From Prionace glauca (Eukaryota; Chordata; Chondrichthyes; Carcharhiniformes; Carcharhinidae), in the NCBI GenBank assembly GCA_037974335.1, contig CM075760.1:35783609-35847608 (forward strand): DNA of 64,000 bases, read 5' to 3'. The translations under genes were made by a program, and so were the position numbers. Shown in pieces: positions 43,401 through 56,502 of the stretch (position 1 is the stretch's first letter; each line of letters begins with the position of its first letter). A model generated the notes under the pieces. The model was given only the letters and a program-made list of their open reading frames with translations, did not search any database and was not told where the DNA came from.

Positions 43401-44204
43401 TAATACGAGCTAACACAGGGTAAATTTACTGTAATATAAAGATACTGGTTCAATCCCCATGAAATTTGTAAAGACGGCCGACTCTCCCATCAAAATCTTA
43501 CAGGACAGGAGTAACATGGGGTTCGCTGCAGAATGCAAAATCCCCTCTGTACTGGCAAATTAATAACTCCTAAATCAGGAATAGCATGAGTGAGATGCAA
43601 AGAGAATCTCCCTCTAAACTATCCAATTCAAACGTTCTTACAACATTATACTGTCTATAAACAGAGTGAAACTCCGTCTATAAATCTGTTCAAACAAAAT
43701 TAAGGCAGAAAGAGCATGGACACTCTTCTATGTAAAATCTCTCCTGCACTCTTCCTTCCGAGATCCAGGAGGCAGGTTTAAATTAGTGTTAGGTATAGGG
43801 GAAAGAGCCGTCCACACAGTTCCACAAAACACACCCAGGCTAGGTACAACAGAGATTAGATACGGATTAAATCTTCCCTGACAAAGATATATCAACCATT
43901 CATAAACCAGGAACAATGAGTTCAGACGCAGAGTAAATATTCCTCTACTCTGTCCAGTCAAATACTCCAAGGACAGGGACAACACCGGCTAAATATAGGG
44001 AAAGATTCCACATTGAATCCTTATCACCAGGTGGAACCGAGGTTAGGTGCAGAAGAAAATGTTTCAAGCATTTCAAGATCATTGATTTCTCAAGAGATCT
44101 TTTAGAGTAAATCTCAGTCATGGATTCCAATTTATTGAATTATATTCTTTTAGAAACCTGTACCTGTGGCTGAGAGAATACATTGGGCAAACATTGATTT
44201 TTTC

Positions 44205-44275
44205 GAGCCCGGGGCAGGCTCGAGGGGCTAGATGGCCTACTCCTGCTCCCATTTCTTACGTTCTTATGTTCTTTT
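44205..44275 (+). repeat. CR1-like LINE 3' end
   Basis: CTAGATGGCCTACTCCTGCT followed by TTACGTTCTTATGTTCTTTT: the same CR1 family as at 15674, but on the opposite strand and only about 70 bp long. Confidence 0.85.
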
Positions 44276-45059
44276 GCTGTGGAGTGAAGACGATGAACCA
44301 TCGTGGAGAGACAAGACGCAGAACCAGACAGGAGAAAGACAGAGAAAGAGATGAAACACAGGAGATGTTCTGTGTTTTCTGTGTCATTACATTTCGGGAT
44401 CAGAGGGATTATTTCCTGATTCTGAACATAGATATCATCATGATATTTTTCCTCACATTACTGATGAATAAATATTGTTGAAAAACAATCATTACTGGAA
44501 TCCGTTGATTGATTTGCATGGTTGTCTCTATTTCTGTGCTGTGTTGGTGGGAAAATATTTGTTGTGTTTTTGTCAGTCAACAATCTAATTTGGAATTGCT
44601 ATTCTTGTATTTATTTACATAAATACCTCACTGTTTACAATGAAATGTTCATGACAGAAAAACCAGATAAACCGTCACTTATTGATCAGTTTCAACTCAA
44701 CATAGCGATTTATTTTAAGAATTTTAACAGTTGAATAAAACTGAATAAAATAACATATGAATAAAACTTTTTGAACATTCATAACTCCGGCTGTACTTAA
44801 CTACAATAAAATAAGACATTTCATTTCAGAATTAGTTCTGAAAGTTCTGATGTCACAATTAATAAAGTATCTGTGAACAGGCTGATATTCCACTGAATGT
44901 TAATCTGATTGAGGATTTAATCTGTTTAAACTCGACAAGTTAAATAAAAAAAACAGATCTGATGTCTGAAATATTCCTTCACAAATAGTGATCACACTCA
45001 CATGAGGGAAGAGTAAAAAATGTGGTTATCACTAAGAGATACGATTATTTTTGCTCCCT

Positions 45060-45500
45060 CACAGGCGGGTTCGATTCTAACATTGGGTGACTGTGTGTGG
45101 TTTTCCATTCTATCCATATCCATGTGAGTTTCCTCCGAGTGCTCCAGTTTCCTTCCACAGTCCCAGGATGTGCAGGTTAGGTGGATTGGCTGTGATAAAT
45201 TGCCCCTTAGCGCTCAATGATGTGCAAAGTAGAATCATAGAATCCCTACAGTGCAGAAGGAGACCATTTGGTTCATCAAGTCTGCTATCCGGCAGAGCAT
45301 CATTCCCAGGCCCAATGTAAATTGTCTATGCTAAATTTCCTGTTAGTGTCCAATAATGTGTAGGTTCGGGGGATTAGCCTGTGAATATGTGTGGTTGCCG
45401 GGATCGGATGAAAGCTTGCCTAGGTAGGATGCTGTGCTGGAGAGCCCGCTGCAGAGTTATTGGACCGAATGACCATGTTGAACTGTAGGGATTCTATGAT
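45060..45500 (+). repeat. tRNA-derived SINE with nested repeat
   Basis: TTTCCTCCGAGTGCTCCAGT and CACAGTCCCAGGATGTGCAG of a shark SINE body, interrupted at about 45230-45330 by another repeat (AGAATCATAGAATCCCTACA), then resumed (ATGTGTAGGTTCGGGGGATT). Confidence 0.75.
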
Positions 45501-46349
45501 TTTATGCTTCTATGATCAGGCAGAGCAGTGATTATATTCACATTAATCTCAGCGATTCCAAAGTATTACAAATTATGGGAGAATTTGAAGGTATAGAACA
45601 TTTTACCCGACCTCATGTCGGCCCAAAGTTATTAAAACTTACTGAGGTACCTTTGCTGAATTTAGTCGCTGTTCTCATGTTGTAACTAACCAGGTACGTT
45701 ACGTACCACAAACTCCCACAAACCCGGTTGTGATAAATGGCCAACAAATTTGCGATTTTATTTGACAAATGAGGATTTGGGTAGGAAATTGGACAGAACA
45801 GACTTGCTGTTCATAATTATATCAAGAGATTTTACATCCTGGCATTGATGTTAAATACGAAGCTGGTTCTCTTTCTCTGATGATATCCATTGAGATGCTG
45901 AGGAGCACTGTTGCTGTTTTAGTTTTAGATTTCCGGAATCTGCAGCAATTTGCACTGGTTTTATTGAATCTCTGGATGCGAGCGTCACTGACAAAGCTAA
46001 CATTAATTGGTGATTGTGAACCATCTTGCTGAAACCTGCCCTCTGGATGGGTGACTTTCCACTGCAGGTTTAATACAACTGGGTGGATTTCTCGGATATT
46101 TCAGTGGTGGTGAAGGGTTATTTTCATCACATGGAACTGGAGTCTGTGTAGGACAGACAGAAGAAAGATAGGAATACTCGGTTTATAGTTATTTGCAAAG
46201 AGAAAATGTTGTTTGAAGTATAAAAACAATTCTGTAGATTCTGGAATTCAAACCCAAAGAGAAAATGCTGGAAAATCTCAGCAGGCCTGGCAATATTTGT
46301 AAGGAGAGGGAACAGCTGACGTTTCGAGTCCAGATGTCATGAGACTGTC

Positions 46350-47030
46350 CAGCAATTTCTCTTCACGTTGTTTTAAGTGTCTTTGGGTGGAATAAATTGA
46401 TTCTGAATCTCTGGGGCGGAGGAATTGTGGGTTGATCCAAGTCTATCATACTGAAGGAGAGACTATAAACACTATCAGGGACTGGTTGGACCCAGACCAT
46501 CCAGTTGCTGCCCATATTGAACACTTTGTCTTTACAGCTCAGTCTCAGGGAGTCTCAGGGATGCCCGGTTTCTGCCTCTGGCTGAGTCAACACAACCTCC
46601 GATCCGACACTTTAAAAAAAACTATGAAAAGAAAACACACCTCACCCCGGACACACTCTCTCACCTTTTTCCATCAGGGACTAGATAAAAACAAATTCTG
46701 AGGAGACTACAAACCGAATCAGAAACTATTTCTTTACAGCTGCAATCAGAGTTTTGAATGGATCTACCTCGCATTAAATTGATATTTTTCTAGACCCGAG
46801 CTATGACTACAACATAATATTCTTCACTCTCTCCCTTCCTTCTCTATGCACGGTATGCTCCGTCTGTATAGTGCGCAAGACTGTGTACTAATGTGTGTGA
46901 TAATAATAAATCAAATAATATATATCAAAAAACACCGAGGATCATTCCCAGTGAATTGATTGCTGACACTGGAATATTCAACAGACAGCCTAACACTGAG
47001 GCAGAAAGAGTGAGATCCATTGGAACGTCT
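46350..47030 (-). pseudogene. Decayed VH gene (relic of another Ig cluster)
   Basis: Minus-strand VH homology at 46360-46605: FR3 (about 46363-46400, like GTTGTTTGAAGTGTCTTTGG), FR2 (GACTGGTTGGACCCAGACCA) and FR1 (CAGTCTCAGGGAGTCTCAGG; TCTGGCTGAGTCAACACAAC). 46910-47030 matches the leader intron of the intact VH (AACACC.AGGATCATTCCCAGTG, GACACTGGAATATTCAACAG). About 300 bp of foreign DNA (46620-46910) separates the two. Past FR3 the V end is replaced by a dispersed repeat (46255-46350). No RSS remains. Many substitutions and length changes; dead. Confidence 0.82.
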
Positions 47031-47374
47031 CTGCCACTCCAAAAGGTGAAATTATATTTGAGCCTCTGTTATAGAGAAAAAAACACTTTGATTGTAAATC
47101 AAGTCCCTTAATTCTGTACCCCCCTTCACAAGAGAATAGACATAAAGAAGATGACATTACCTTATCGGGGTAAAAACGTCAGTCTGATTTGCACATTGCA
47201 GCAAAAATATAATCCATTTGAAGAATTATTATCGATTTGTGTAACTAATTGCTGGAATAATTTTATTTCAGGTGTGGGTAGCTGTCACTGTAATTTGGGA
47301 CTGGATACAAAAAGGAGGGAAGAAATGGCGTCATGTTATCGCGAGGCAATTAATGCACAAACTTAACTAATGTT

Positions 47375-47640
47375 CTCAGGACCTGACTTCGAATCCCACC
47401 ACCACAGATGGTGGGATTTAAATTCAGTTAAAAAAAAGCATCTGGAAATAAGAATCCACTTATGGCCATGATATCATTGTCGATTGTGTAAAAACCTACT
47501 TGCTTCACTAATGTGTTTTAGAGAAGGGAATCTGCCGTCCTTGCCTGGTCTGACCTGTGTGTGACCCAAGAACCACAGCAATGTGATTGGCTCTCACTGC
47601 CCTCGGACAAGAAGTAGGCAATAAATTCTGATCAGTCAAA
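47375..47640 (+). repeat. tRNA-derived SINE
   Basis: Same family as at 24790: CTTCGAATCCCACCACCACA (B-box-like), TTTTAGAGAAGGGAATCTGC, TGCCTGGTCTGACCTGTGTG, CACTGCCCTC end. Confidence 0.7.
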
Positions 47641-47644
47641 GGTG

Positions 47645-47950
47645 CCCATGTCCATAGAATCATTACAGAGCAGAAGAAGGCCTTTTGGCCTATCAGGCCC
47701 AAACCCACAACATTCCCATCAAAGTCTTTCCCCATCACCCCACTTATATTCCCTGCTAATTCTCTTGACACGATTGGACAATTCATCATCGTGGATCAAT
47801 CTAAGCGGCATATCCTTGAACAATGTGAGTAAATGAGAAAGCAATTGGAGAATATGCAGACTCCACACAGACAGACCCAAACCGGGAGTTGAACCCGGGT
47901 CCCTGGCGCCTTGAGGCAGAAACCCTAACATATATGCCACTGTGACATCC
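47645..47950 (-). repeat. tRNA-derived SINE, minus strand
   Basis: On the minus strand: TGTCACAGTGGCATATATGT then GGGACCCGGGTTCAACTCCC (clean B box) then TGTGTGGAGTCTGCATATTC. Ends at the left with the common shark tail AGAATCATTACAGAGCAGAA. Confidence 0.8.
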
Positions 47951-48059
47951 ACAAATTAATTCAAAAAGGACAATCTTCATGTGATGCAATATTACACGTT
48001 AGATTTCCCCAAAGGCTCCTTTACCCTGTGAAAATTAACACCGAAAGAAAACTGGTGGA

Positions 48060-49480
48060 CTTATAATTAATTGAGCTGACAGGGAAACATGACATCGACA
48101 TCAACCTTTAACAGAGAATTTATAGAATCCGAATGGACACGGTGATCAGGAAAGTTCTTTGTCAACATCCAAATCACTGCTGCTCATTTTATTGGCCACC
48201 GGCTGTAGAACATTCACTGGTAGTGGGAACTCAGGATATTAGGACTTTGTGGCATATTCCACAATATCACAAAAAATAAATGTTTTGTCTTCCACTAAAC
48301 CAGGCCGTTTCTTCACTCATTGGCAGCTATGAGAGCGACTGTTAAATAATCGAAACCAGATTGTGCTGGAAAACAGAACATGGTGCTGATCAGGGATAAG
48401 AGAGGTTGTCTTTTTAAAGAGGTGCAGAACACTTAGAATATTCCAGGTATCCGCGCTTTTCAAGACAATTGTATGATTTTATTTTACTTTTAATTATTTT
48501 CATTTTGGGGCCATTGCACTGATCTCATTGGACTTTGGGGGTGGGGAGGTCAAAATCTCTTTCTTCCACGTCATGAAGTTACTCACAAAGTAACTTTAAT
48601 TGTTGGAAGGACATTTATTTGGAAGATAGACAAATGAAATAGCATCTGGCCAATTTCCTCGTTCCCCATACTGTTTAATCACAGTGCAGCCCTTTAAAAT
48701 ATTTGCTTGGAAGGAATACCATTTAAAAACCTTTCTTTATTATGGGAATCAAGCATTTATTGTATAACTGGATAAGTCCCATTTAATCCTTACATATTCG
48801 CGCTAATCTGTCCCACGCAGTATTTGGCAGCGGTCCAACCTGCTGCCAACTACCCCAAGATATCTACAGGAAGCATCTGACGGTGTTTGTTCAGTAAGTC
48901 AAAGATCTGTTTCCTCAGTACTGAACAGTTGGCTGCAAGCCAATTTCAAACTCTTAGCATTGTCAATAGAGCCTATTTATAAACAAATCTGCCCAGCAAC
49001 AACTCGAGGCAACTTAATTATTATTTTTTAAAGCTGTGAACCTATATGAATGCTTCCCATTTCACTGGAAAAAAAGCTACCCAGATTCTCTGGCACCTTG
49101 TTAGTAACAATGATGATCTCTCCAACCCAACAATACACTGTGATGGATGGATAGAAATAAATACAGGCAGATTGTGAGAGTTGATTCAGAGAGGTGATTT
49201 TTCTTATACTGCATAAATATGTAGGCTGGTGTTTTATTTCACTTTATTCTTCCATGGGACGTGGGGGTCTCTGGAAAGAACAACATTTATTTCCTGTGCT
49301 TAATTCCTTTTCAGCTGAGTGGTGTGTTAGGGCATCTCAGAAGGCATTGCCCAGTTATACATATGGCGGTCCATCTTGAGTTACACTCTGCTGAGACCAA
49401 GTAGGGATGGCAGATGTCCTTCACTGGGGAATCAGAGGGTTATCTCGTCGCTATCAGTATGAATCAAAATTTATTGATTG
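48060..49480. repeat. VH upstream flank, copy 2 (next to the VH relic)
   Basis: Counterpart of 39060-40475, same orientation relative to the VH relic as copy 1 is to the intact VH. The pair therefore comes from duplication of a whole cluster 5' end. Confidence 0.75.
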
Positions 49481-49539
49481 AATTCAAATTCCACCTGCTG
49501 CCATGGTCGGATTTAATCTCAATTTAATTTAATTTAATT

Positions 49540-50025
49540 TAATTCCAGAGATTCACCACCCTTTGAGTGAAGACGTTCCTCCTCAACTCCATTCTAAACT
49601 GCCGCCGCCCCCCCTTATCTTGAGGCTGTGCCCTCTTGTCCTGCTATCCTTTCTAAGCGGAAAGAATCTCTCTACCTCTACCCTATCCATCCCTTTCATT
49701 ATCTTATGCGTCTCTATAAGATCCCCCCTCATCCTTCTAAATTCCAACGAGTACAGACCCAGTCTATTCAGCCTCTCTTCAAAGTTCAACCCCCTCATCT
49801 CCGGTATGAGCCTAGTAAACCTCCTCTGCATTCCCTCCAAGGCCAAAATATCCTTCCACAAGTGCGGCGACCAAAACTGCACACAGCACTCCAGCTGCAG
49901 CCTCACCAGTACCCTGTACAGTTGCAACAAGACCTCCCTACTTTTATATTCAATCCCCATCACTATAAAGGCCAGCATCCCATTCGCCTTCCTGACCACC
50001 TGCTGCACCTGCAGACTGGATACAA
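49540..50025 (-). repeat. CR1-like LINE internal fragment
   Basis: Minus strand encodes SLQVQQVVRKANGMLAFI, VLVRLQLECCVQFWSPHL and RRMRGDLIETHKIMKGM. Truncated at both ends, with (AATTT)n next to its 3' break at about 49516-49545. Confidence 0.85.
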
Positions 50026-51654
50026 ATGAATGTGTAAACACCACACAGTTACACAAGGCTTAAATGGAACCTGTGTCCCTAACAGTGTGAGGTACCAGTG
50101 CTTATCACTGTGTAAATAATTGTTATTAATTTTAGCATGATATTGTAATTTATTCAGTATTTATTGCACATTCTGTGTCTCAGTCAATAAATAAAGTTAA
50201 TGAATGGCCCTGGACGCTCTTGAGTGTGATGTACAGCTGGTCATTCCGCTGCCAAGGCAATGCATCTTTCAAATGATTCACTGAACTTCTCTCTTTCTCT
50301 GTCTCAGACTGAACCTAAATCAGATAACCTCTCTCCTCTCTCTCAGTCTCCATTAACTCACACAGGTTCCCAGGAGACGGATCTGACTCCGAGACTGTTT
50401 CTTTCTTCTTCCTTAAGGCACCTTGTGACTGAAAAGATAAAGCACAAAAATCTCAGCAGAGGTAAATTCATTGTAGGAACTTAACCATTTCACTCAATTA
50501 ACCTCTCTCCTCTATTTCTCACACACAACACCCAGCACACTTAAACTTTCTATTTCGGAATGTCTCTGCGGATAAAAAATGTTGCTTTAATTTTTCCTCT
50601 TTTCCCTCAATGGTAACCCTCAGTCCATCTTCCCTTCAATTAATCTGTTTAAACCCCAAATATGGCCATTTTCTTGATTCATTAATATGGGAATGGGGGT
50701 GACTGTAATGCTGAGACCGGCAGCAATCTGTGTGACTGTTCTTGATGCTTTCAGAGTGAGCTCACCCTCACAGGCAGGAAGACTGTTCACGGTGATAACA
50801 TCAAACTGGCCCCGGTTGTTTCATTCTCAGGTAACACAACTTCCTGTTTCTTTGCTGCCGGTTCCAAACCGCACATCTCACTTCCGAGCAGAAAATAAAT
50901 CCAGAGACCACAATCTGGTGAGAACATCTGTCAGTGCGGCTTATATCTGCCCACAGAGTCAGGGCAGAGTCAGACAGGTCACATTGTGGTGACATTTACA
51001 TATGAGTCTGGTGTGATCTGGTTAAAGTTTCCATTCCCGGACATAACTGGATGCTCAGTGGATCAGTCACTGAACTCCCCCGGGATCTGTGAAGGGAGGG
51101 AATGATAGCTGTTATCTTTCATTGTTTGATCATTTTCTCTCCATCTGCTATTTATTTTTGTTCCTCCGCTTTTATCTGTCAGCCCCCCTCCGGTTTGCTT
51201 TCTCCTAACTCTCCCGCTGTCTCTATCTCCTTTCCAGTCTTTTCAACACATTTATTAGTGTTCATAATCATGAAGTTGTGATTGGGTTAATTAAAGAGAG
51301 AATCTTTCAACTGGGGGACGGTCAGCAACCAATGGGCACAAAGTTATTTTATTGAGCAGCGAGACAGAAAGGTAAGTGTTTACTTTTACACCAGAGTTGT
51401 GCTGAACTGGAATGAACAGCTTGGAAGGGTGATGGAATTAGATTTCACAGAAACTTTGGAAAATAAATTCGATATATTCTTCATGGGGTGAAGTTTTGAA
51501 GGATTCTCGAGAATGGGAGAATTTTAAGGTTCATCTATATCAGTGTCCCAGCATCCTTTTCGTGTCTCTCCCTGTCCTTCATTAAAATGGAATAAAATGG
51601 AATATTTATACAACTGTCGTCTTGTGCTAATCTTATCTTTTGACAGAACCTGTG
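50026..51654. other. Inter-cluster spacer, no gene
   Basis: Unique sequence; short open frames only. Nothing recognised. Confidence 0.4.
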
Positions 51655-52072
51655 TGTTGTGTGAGTGTGTTTGTGTGTGTCTGTGTGTGTTTGTGTGTTG
51701 TGTGTGTGTGTGTTTGTGATTGTGTGTGTGTGTTGTGTGTGTGTGTGTGTTTGTGATTGTGTGTGTGTGTTGTGTGTGTGTGTGTGTGTGTGTGTTTGTG
51801 TGTGGTGTGTGTGTGTGTGTGTGTGTTTGTGTGTGGTGTGTGTGTGTGTCTGTGTGGGAGTGTTTTTGTGTGTGTGTGTTTGTGTGTTGTGTGTGTGTGT
51901 GTTTGTGTTTGTGATTGTGTGTGTGTGTTGTGTGTGTGTGTGTGTGTTTGTGTGTGGTGTGTGTGTGTGTGTGTGTTTGTGTGTGGTGTGTGTGTGTGTC
52001 TGTGTGGGAGTGTTTTTGTGTGTGTGTGTTTGTGTGTGTGAGTGTGTGTGTGTTTTTGTGTGTGTGTAATTG
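51655..52072. repeat. (TG)n-type array with higher-order units
   Basis: GTGTGT with interspersed TTTGTG and GGTGTG. The block GTGTCTGTGTGGGAGTGTTT occurs twice (about 51846 and 51998), so a roughly 150-bp segment was duplicated. Confidence 0.9.
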
Positions 52073-52419
52073 CCAGGACCCATTCCGAAAGTCGATTCTA
52101 TTTACAAAACATCACTTTGAACAGATTAGCATCGGATCGAACTTTATTTTAGAAAAACACAATAATCCTTAACATTTATTGCACTGATTTTTTCCCTCCG
52201 ATGAGCGTTTCATACATAGTGATTTCAGTCCTCGCGTGTGCTAATTCTATCTGTAAATGTGAAACTGCTTGTAAAAATGAGAAAGAACAGATTATTTTCT
52301 GCTCCTCTCACAGATTCGCCATCGGTACCTCAGATAACAGAAATATATGGAGTCCGCCATGACTGTCCCACCTTTTGAATACAAGCCTCAGTCAGGTGGA
52401 GTCAGTCACTCTTGCGGTG

Positions 52420-52680
52420 TCAGGTTATAAAAAGGGGAACTCCTTCTGGAAACTCCAATCACGGATAATATCGTTCAATATTCACATTTCAGCGATTCCC
52501 AGACTCACAAACACCGGCGCCTGCAGTTACTGTGGGCCGCCAGCAGATGGTGGTGCTGCATCACTCTAATCACAAGAAAGTGCAGCAGGTTTGAGGAGAG
52601 ATTTGGGGAAAATTTATTTTCCTGTTTCTCCAGAAAGGGAACATTTAGTAAAGCAACTGCATTAATCTCTCTGTCTGTAA
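52420..52680. repeat. Dispersed repeat, inverted copy at 10.6-10.9 kb
   Basis: GACTCACAAACACCGGCGCC, CGCCAGCAGATGGTGG and neighbouring words match the reverse complement of about 10635-10890. Unassigned interspersed repeat or inverted duplication. Confidence 0.6.
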
Positions 52681-53229
52681 TATTCATTTTAACGGCCTTT
52701 ATTAACATTGTGTCAGTCCTGGATAGATAAAATATTCCCATTTTGAAACTTTTGGTCTACATTATACAAGTTACTCTGATGCAGGAAAAGGCCACCGGAG
52801 TTGGAATGAAAATGTTGATCCCTCATTCCTGTCACGATTTTCCCTGCCAGTTATAAACCTCAACAGATTTCACATTTATTTAGCAGGAAAGGTTTTGGTG
52901 TTGGTTCTTGCGCAACAGGCGGTCCCTAAAACACAATAAACAAAGAGGTTAAATGTTGCTTCAATTGTTTCTGTTGGTTATTCTCTTTCTCTAACGAACG
53001 CGCATCTCTGACATCTCCTCCAGTCACACAACTCTGTGAGATGGCTGTACTGATCTTATTGTGGCATCATGAGCGTTCCACATACAACATGACTTGTATC
53101 TATAAATTCTCATCTTGAACATTTCAATTGAAATTTCAAAGCAAGCAGAGCTTTCTGAGCGGAATGGTTCAGATTCCCATCCCCTTTAATGTGAACAAGT
53201 TGTTTCTGATTTCCCTACAGAGATTGTCT

Positions 53230-54145
53230 ATTAAACAATGATTGAACACAGGGGGTGAATGTGAGAAGCTGAAGTTTCCAGTTGAAGAGGTTCCCAGTGT
53301 CTCTGAGCAGCTGAACTGGGGAAGCCTTTGGGCAGAGACTGCGCTGCTGCTATTTCACTTCCTGACCACCGGGGGTCGCTGTAACACGCCCGGGCGCTGC
53401 TCCGCCCAGTGTCACCTCTTGCCCACTCGGGCTCGGCCGCTGGTCGTTGGCGGAACATCCGGGTCCCGTAGAGAGGCGGGGCCAGCTGCCATATTTCCGT
53501 GATGTCACCATCAGCCCCTCCCCCCCCGTCGAGGGAAAAGCGACGGTTCAGAAATGTAGAAAGTGAGAGAAATTCCCACCCGGAAATCCCGCCCGGAGCG
53601 GAATTAAAATTAAATAAAATACATATTTTTATAAAGAGGCCGGTTGCGGAACCGCGCATGTGCTGTAGTATTTTCCCAGAGCGCACCGCGCGGGTGTGAT
53701 TGAAAAACAGACGGAATAAAAAACAGAAACGATTTTCCCGAATGGAGAAGGAACCGAAAGTCTGACGGGTGAGGATGTGAATAATAATCATCAAGATTCA
53801 ACATATTAAAAGATTCAAATATAACTGCCTGGGCGCATGTGCAGGAGGGGAATTCCCCCAGAGTGCAGCGCGCGGGACGCCGTCTCCCCTGGCAACGCAA
53901 GATGGCCGCTGCCGGCGGCGGGTGTGATTGTGGCACAGGCGCAGTGAGGTCTGCCTGCAGCCCATTGTCCAGATTGCCCCCCAGTGGATGTGGTGGGGAG
54001 GTGCAGCAGATGGAGCAACAATCCCAGTTTCAATGGGGGGAGAGAAGCTGCAATGCTGCTCCCTGTTGTTCACTCCTCTCCCCAGTCTCTGCATTGCAGA
54101 GTGTTTAAACAAGAGGGTGCATTGTCACAGCGGCAGGGTCTCCTC
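53230..54145. promoter_or_regulatory. GC-rich, promoter-like block (copy 2)
   Basis: Counterpart of 14640-15545. The CRE-like core here is TGATGTCA (53500-53507) and the TATA-like word is AATAAAA, so both motifs are weaker than in copy 1. An AAGATGGCCGC (YY1-like) word is at about 53899. Function unknown. Confidence 0.4.
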
Positions 54146-54480
54146 GTCCTTCCGGTAGTAAGGTAACCAGAACTGGACGCAGTTCTCCAAACGCGGTCTA
54201 ACCAACTTTCTGCACAACTGTAGCATTAGACGCCAGCTCCTATACTATACACCCCTTCCTATAAAGGCTAGTATTCCGTAAGCTTTCTTCGCAACCTTCT
54301 CCACCTGTGTTGCCACCTTCAGAGACTTGAGCACTTGCAGTCCCGGGTCCCTCTGCATTTCTATACTCTTAACTGGTCTACCCTTTATCATGTAATTCCC
54401 CTCTACATTATTCCTTCCAAAATGCATCACCTCGCATTTATCAGGATCAATATCTATCTTGAGAAATTTGCCTACCTCGG
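54146..54480 (-). repeat. Old CR1 fragment, uninterrupted (empty site)
   Basis: Continuous here through CCTATACTATACACCCC, the position where unit 1 holds the LINE at 15674-17142. Confidence 0.8.
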
Positions 54481-54649
54481 AATTCCTCCCACAGAAATAT
54501 TACCACGATGCCACTGTCACCCTTTCAACATTGATAGATTACTTACAGCAGAGAAGAAGACCGCTTTGAATCGTCATGTATGCGTTTGCCCTCTAAAAGA
54601 TCAATTCATCCAATAACACTCTGTACCCCACAGTCTAGCATTTTGTTCA

Positions 54650-55660
54650 TTTTCAGACAATTATCCAATCCCATTTTGAACCCATTAATTGGCGCTGCCT
54701 GCACCACACTCTCAAACAGCACATTCCAGGTCTGGATCACTCACTGTCTGAAAATGTTTTTTCTTGATGTCTCCATGTTTCCTTCACCAATTTACTTCAA
54801 CCCGTGCCCTCTGTGTCAAAATTCTTCTGCCATTGAAAGTTTCTCTCTATCGACTCTGTCAAGACCCCTCAGGATTTTGAATGCCTCATTACAGTCACAT
54901 CAGCAACTTTCTGTGAAGAAAATTAGTCCCAAACTCTCCAAAATATGTTTGCCACTGAAGTTTCTGATCTCTGGAACTATTCTCGTGTTTTCCTCCTGCA
55001 TCCAGTCCTCTGATTTTACATTCTGCCTTACGTTCGGTCAGTTAGTGCTAGCTTGAACACATGAAACACCCTTCATGCCCTGGAGTGAAGATTCGGAGCA
55101 AATTCATTTCTCATTTCTGGCGGACTAAGGGGAATCAGACAAGGTTAATGGCAGTTTAAATGCTGCTGGTCCTCCATAAGTACATAAGAAAGAAACATGA
55201 GAAATAGGAGCAGGAGTAGGCCATCTAGCCCTTCGAGTCTGCCCCGCCATTCAATAAGATCATGGCTGATCTGAAGTGGATCAGTTCCACTTTCCCGCTT
55301 TCTCCCCATAACCCTTAATTCCCTTGTCTGTCAAAATCTACCCGTGTCTTAAATATATTCAACGAGGTAGCCTCCACCACTTCAATGGGCAGAGAATTTC
55401 AAAGATTCACCATCCCTTTGAGTGAAGAAGTTCCTCCTCAACTCTGACCTAAAGTGCACCTCTCCCCCCCTTATCTTGAGGCTGTGCTCTCTAGTCCTGC
55501 TATCCTTTCTAAGTGGGAAGAATCCCTCTCCCTCTACCCTATTCATCCCTTTCATTATCTTATACGTCTCTATAACATCCCCCCTCATCCTTCTAAACTC
55601 CATGACAGACCAGTTTATGAGTGAATTCACTGAGGTTCTCCTCATTCTTCATTCATTCTG
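54650..55660 (-). repeat. LINE fragments shared with unit 1
   Basis: 54650-54940 and 55176-55660 match 17540-17840 and 18069-18560. Confidence 0.8.
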
Positions 55661-55891
55661 TCTCTGGATTTGATCAGAAAAAGGCAGAGATGAAGGTGTC
55701 TTTACACGGGTGGGTCACTGGGTGGCGCAGTGACTCTGTCTCTAGAGGGTCCTGAGTTCAACCACATCCCACCCATGACTGGGGGGGACATGCCTATCTG
55801 GGAAAGGGGGGGAAACCGGATCATAGGGAAATGGAGCGGAGTTGATGGGTTTAGGAGAACGGAATTAAGCCAAGACCGGGATGGTTAAATT

Positions 55892-55897
55892 TTTATT
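55892..55897 (-). terminator. Poly(A) signal for membrane IgM (unit 2)
   Basis: AATAAA on the minus strand, about 460 nt after the TM2 stop, matching unit 1. Confidence 0.6.
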
Positions 55898-56359
55898 CAA
55901 AATTTATTTAAAAATTCAGAGAATATTTTACAGCGAAATTGTTTTTTTTTTAAAGTTAGGAAAGTGAACATAGCGATCGAGGGTCACATTGAGAACAGGA
56001 GACATGTACAGAGAATCCGTCAATATTTGTACATCTGTTACATACAACAGAAAGAGAATACAGATCCTTAATAGAAAGAGGAATTAACAAACGTAAATAA
56101 GGAATGAGAAATTATTTATACATTAAGTTTACACGAGGGGGGAAACTATTAACCACAATAACATTATAACAAAAAACAACCTCGTACTTTTCACACTGAA
56201 AACTGAAATAATGTCTATTGTTGCCTCAGTTACAGATCCAGAATGATAAACTGAGAGAAATTTACTGATAGATTCACCGAGAGCAGATATTGTATTGGAG
56301 CCATACACAGATCTTTATAATCAGCTGAGGGAAATCTGCAGCGTCCAAAATTCAACCCA

Positions 56360-56368
56360 TCATTTGAT
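56360..56368 (-). CDS. IgM heavy chain TM2 exon (unit 2)
   Basis: Acceptor TTTTACAG|ATCAAATGA: Ile-Lys-stop, identical to unit 1. Confidence 0.75.
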   Translation of the reverse strand: MK

Positions 56369-56502
56369 CTGTAAAATAAAGAGGCAATATTGAAGCAGAT
56401 GTTTCTGATGCGGGACATTAATGTTTTTAATCAGTGAAACAATGAGAGATTTTTCAAATCCATTCTGCCAGTTTGAAATGTGAGTGAATTGAATCATCTC
56501 AC

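Noticed and set aside
54580-55056. 158-codon open frame in unit 2
   Set aside because: Runs antisense through LINE fragments; the unit 1 copy is shorter and in repeats as well.
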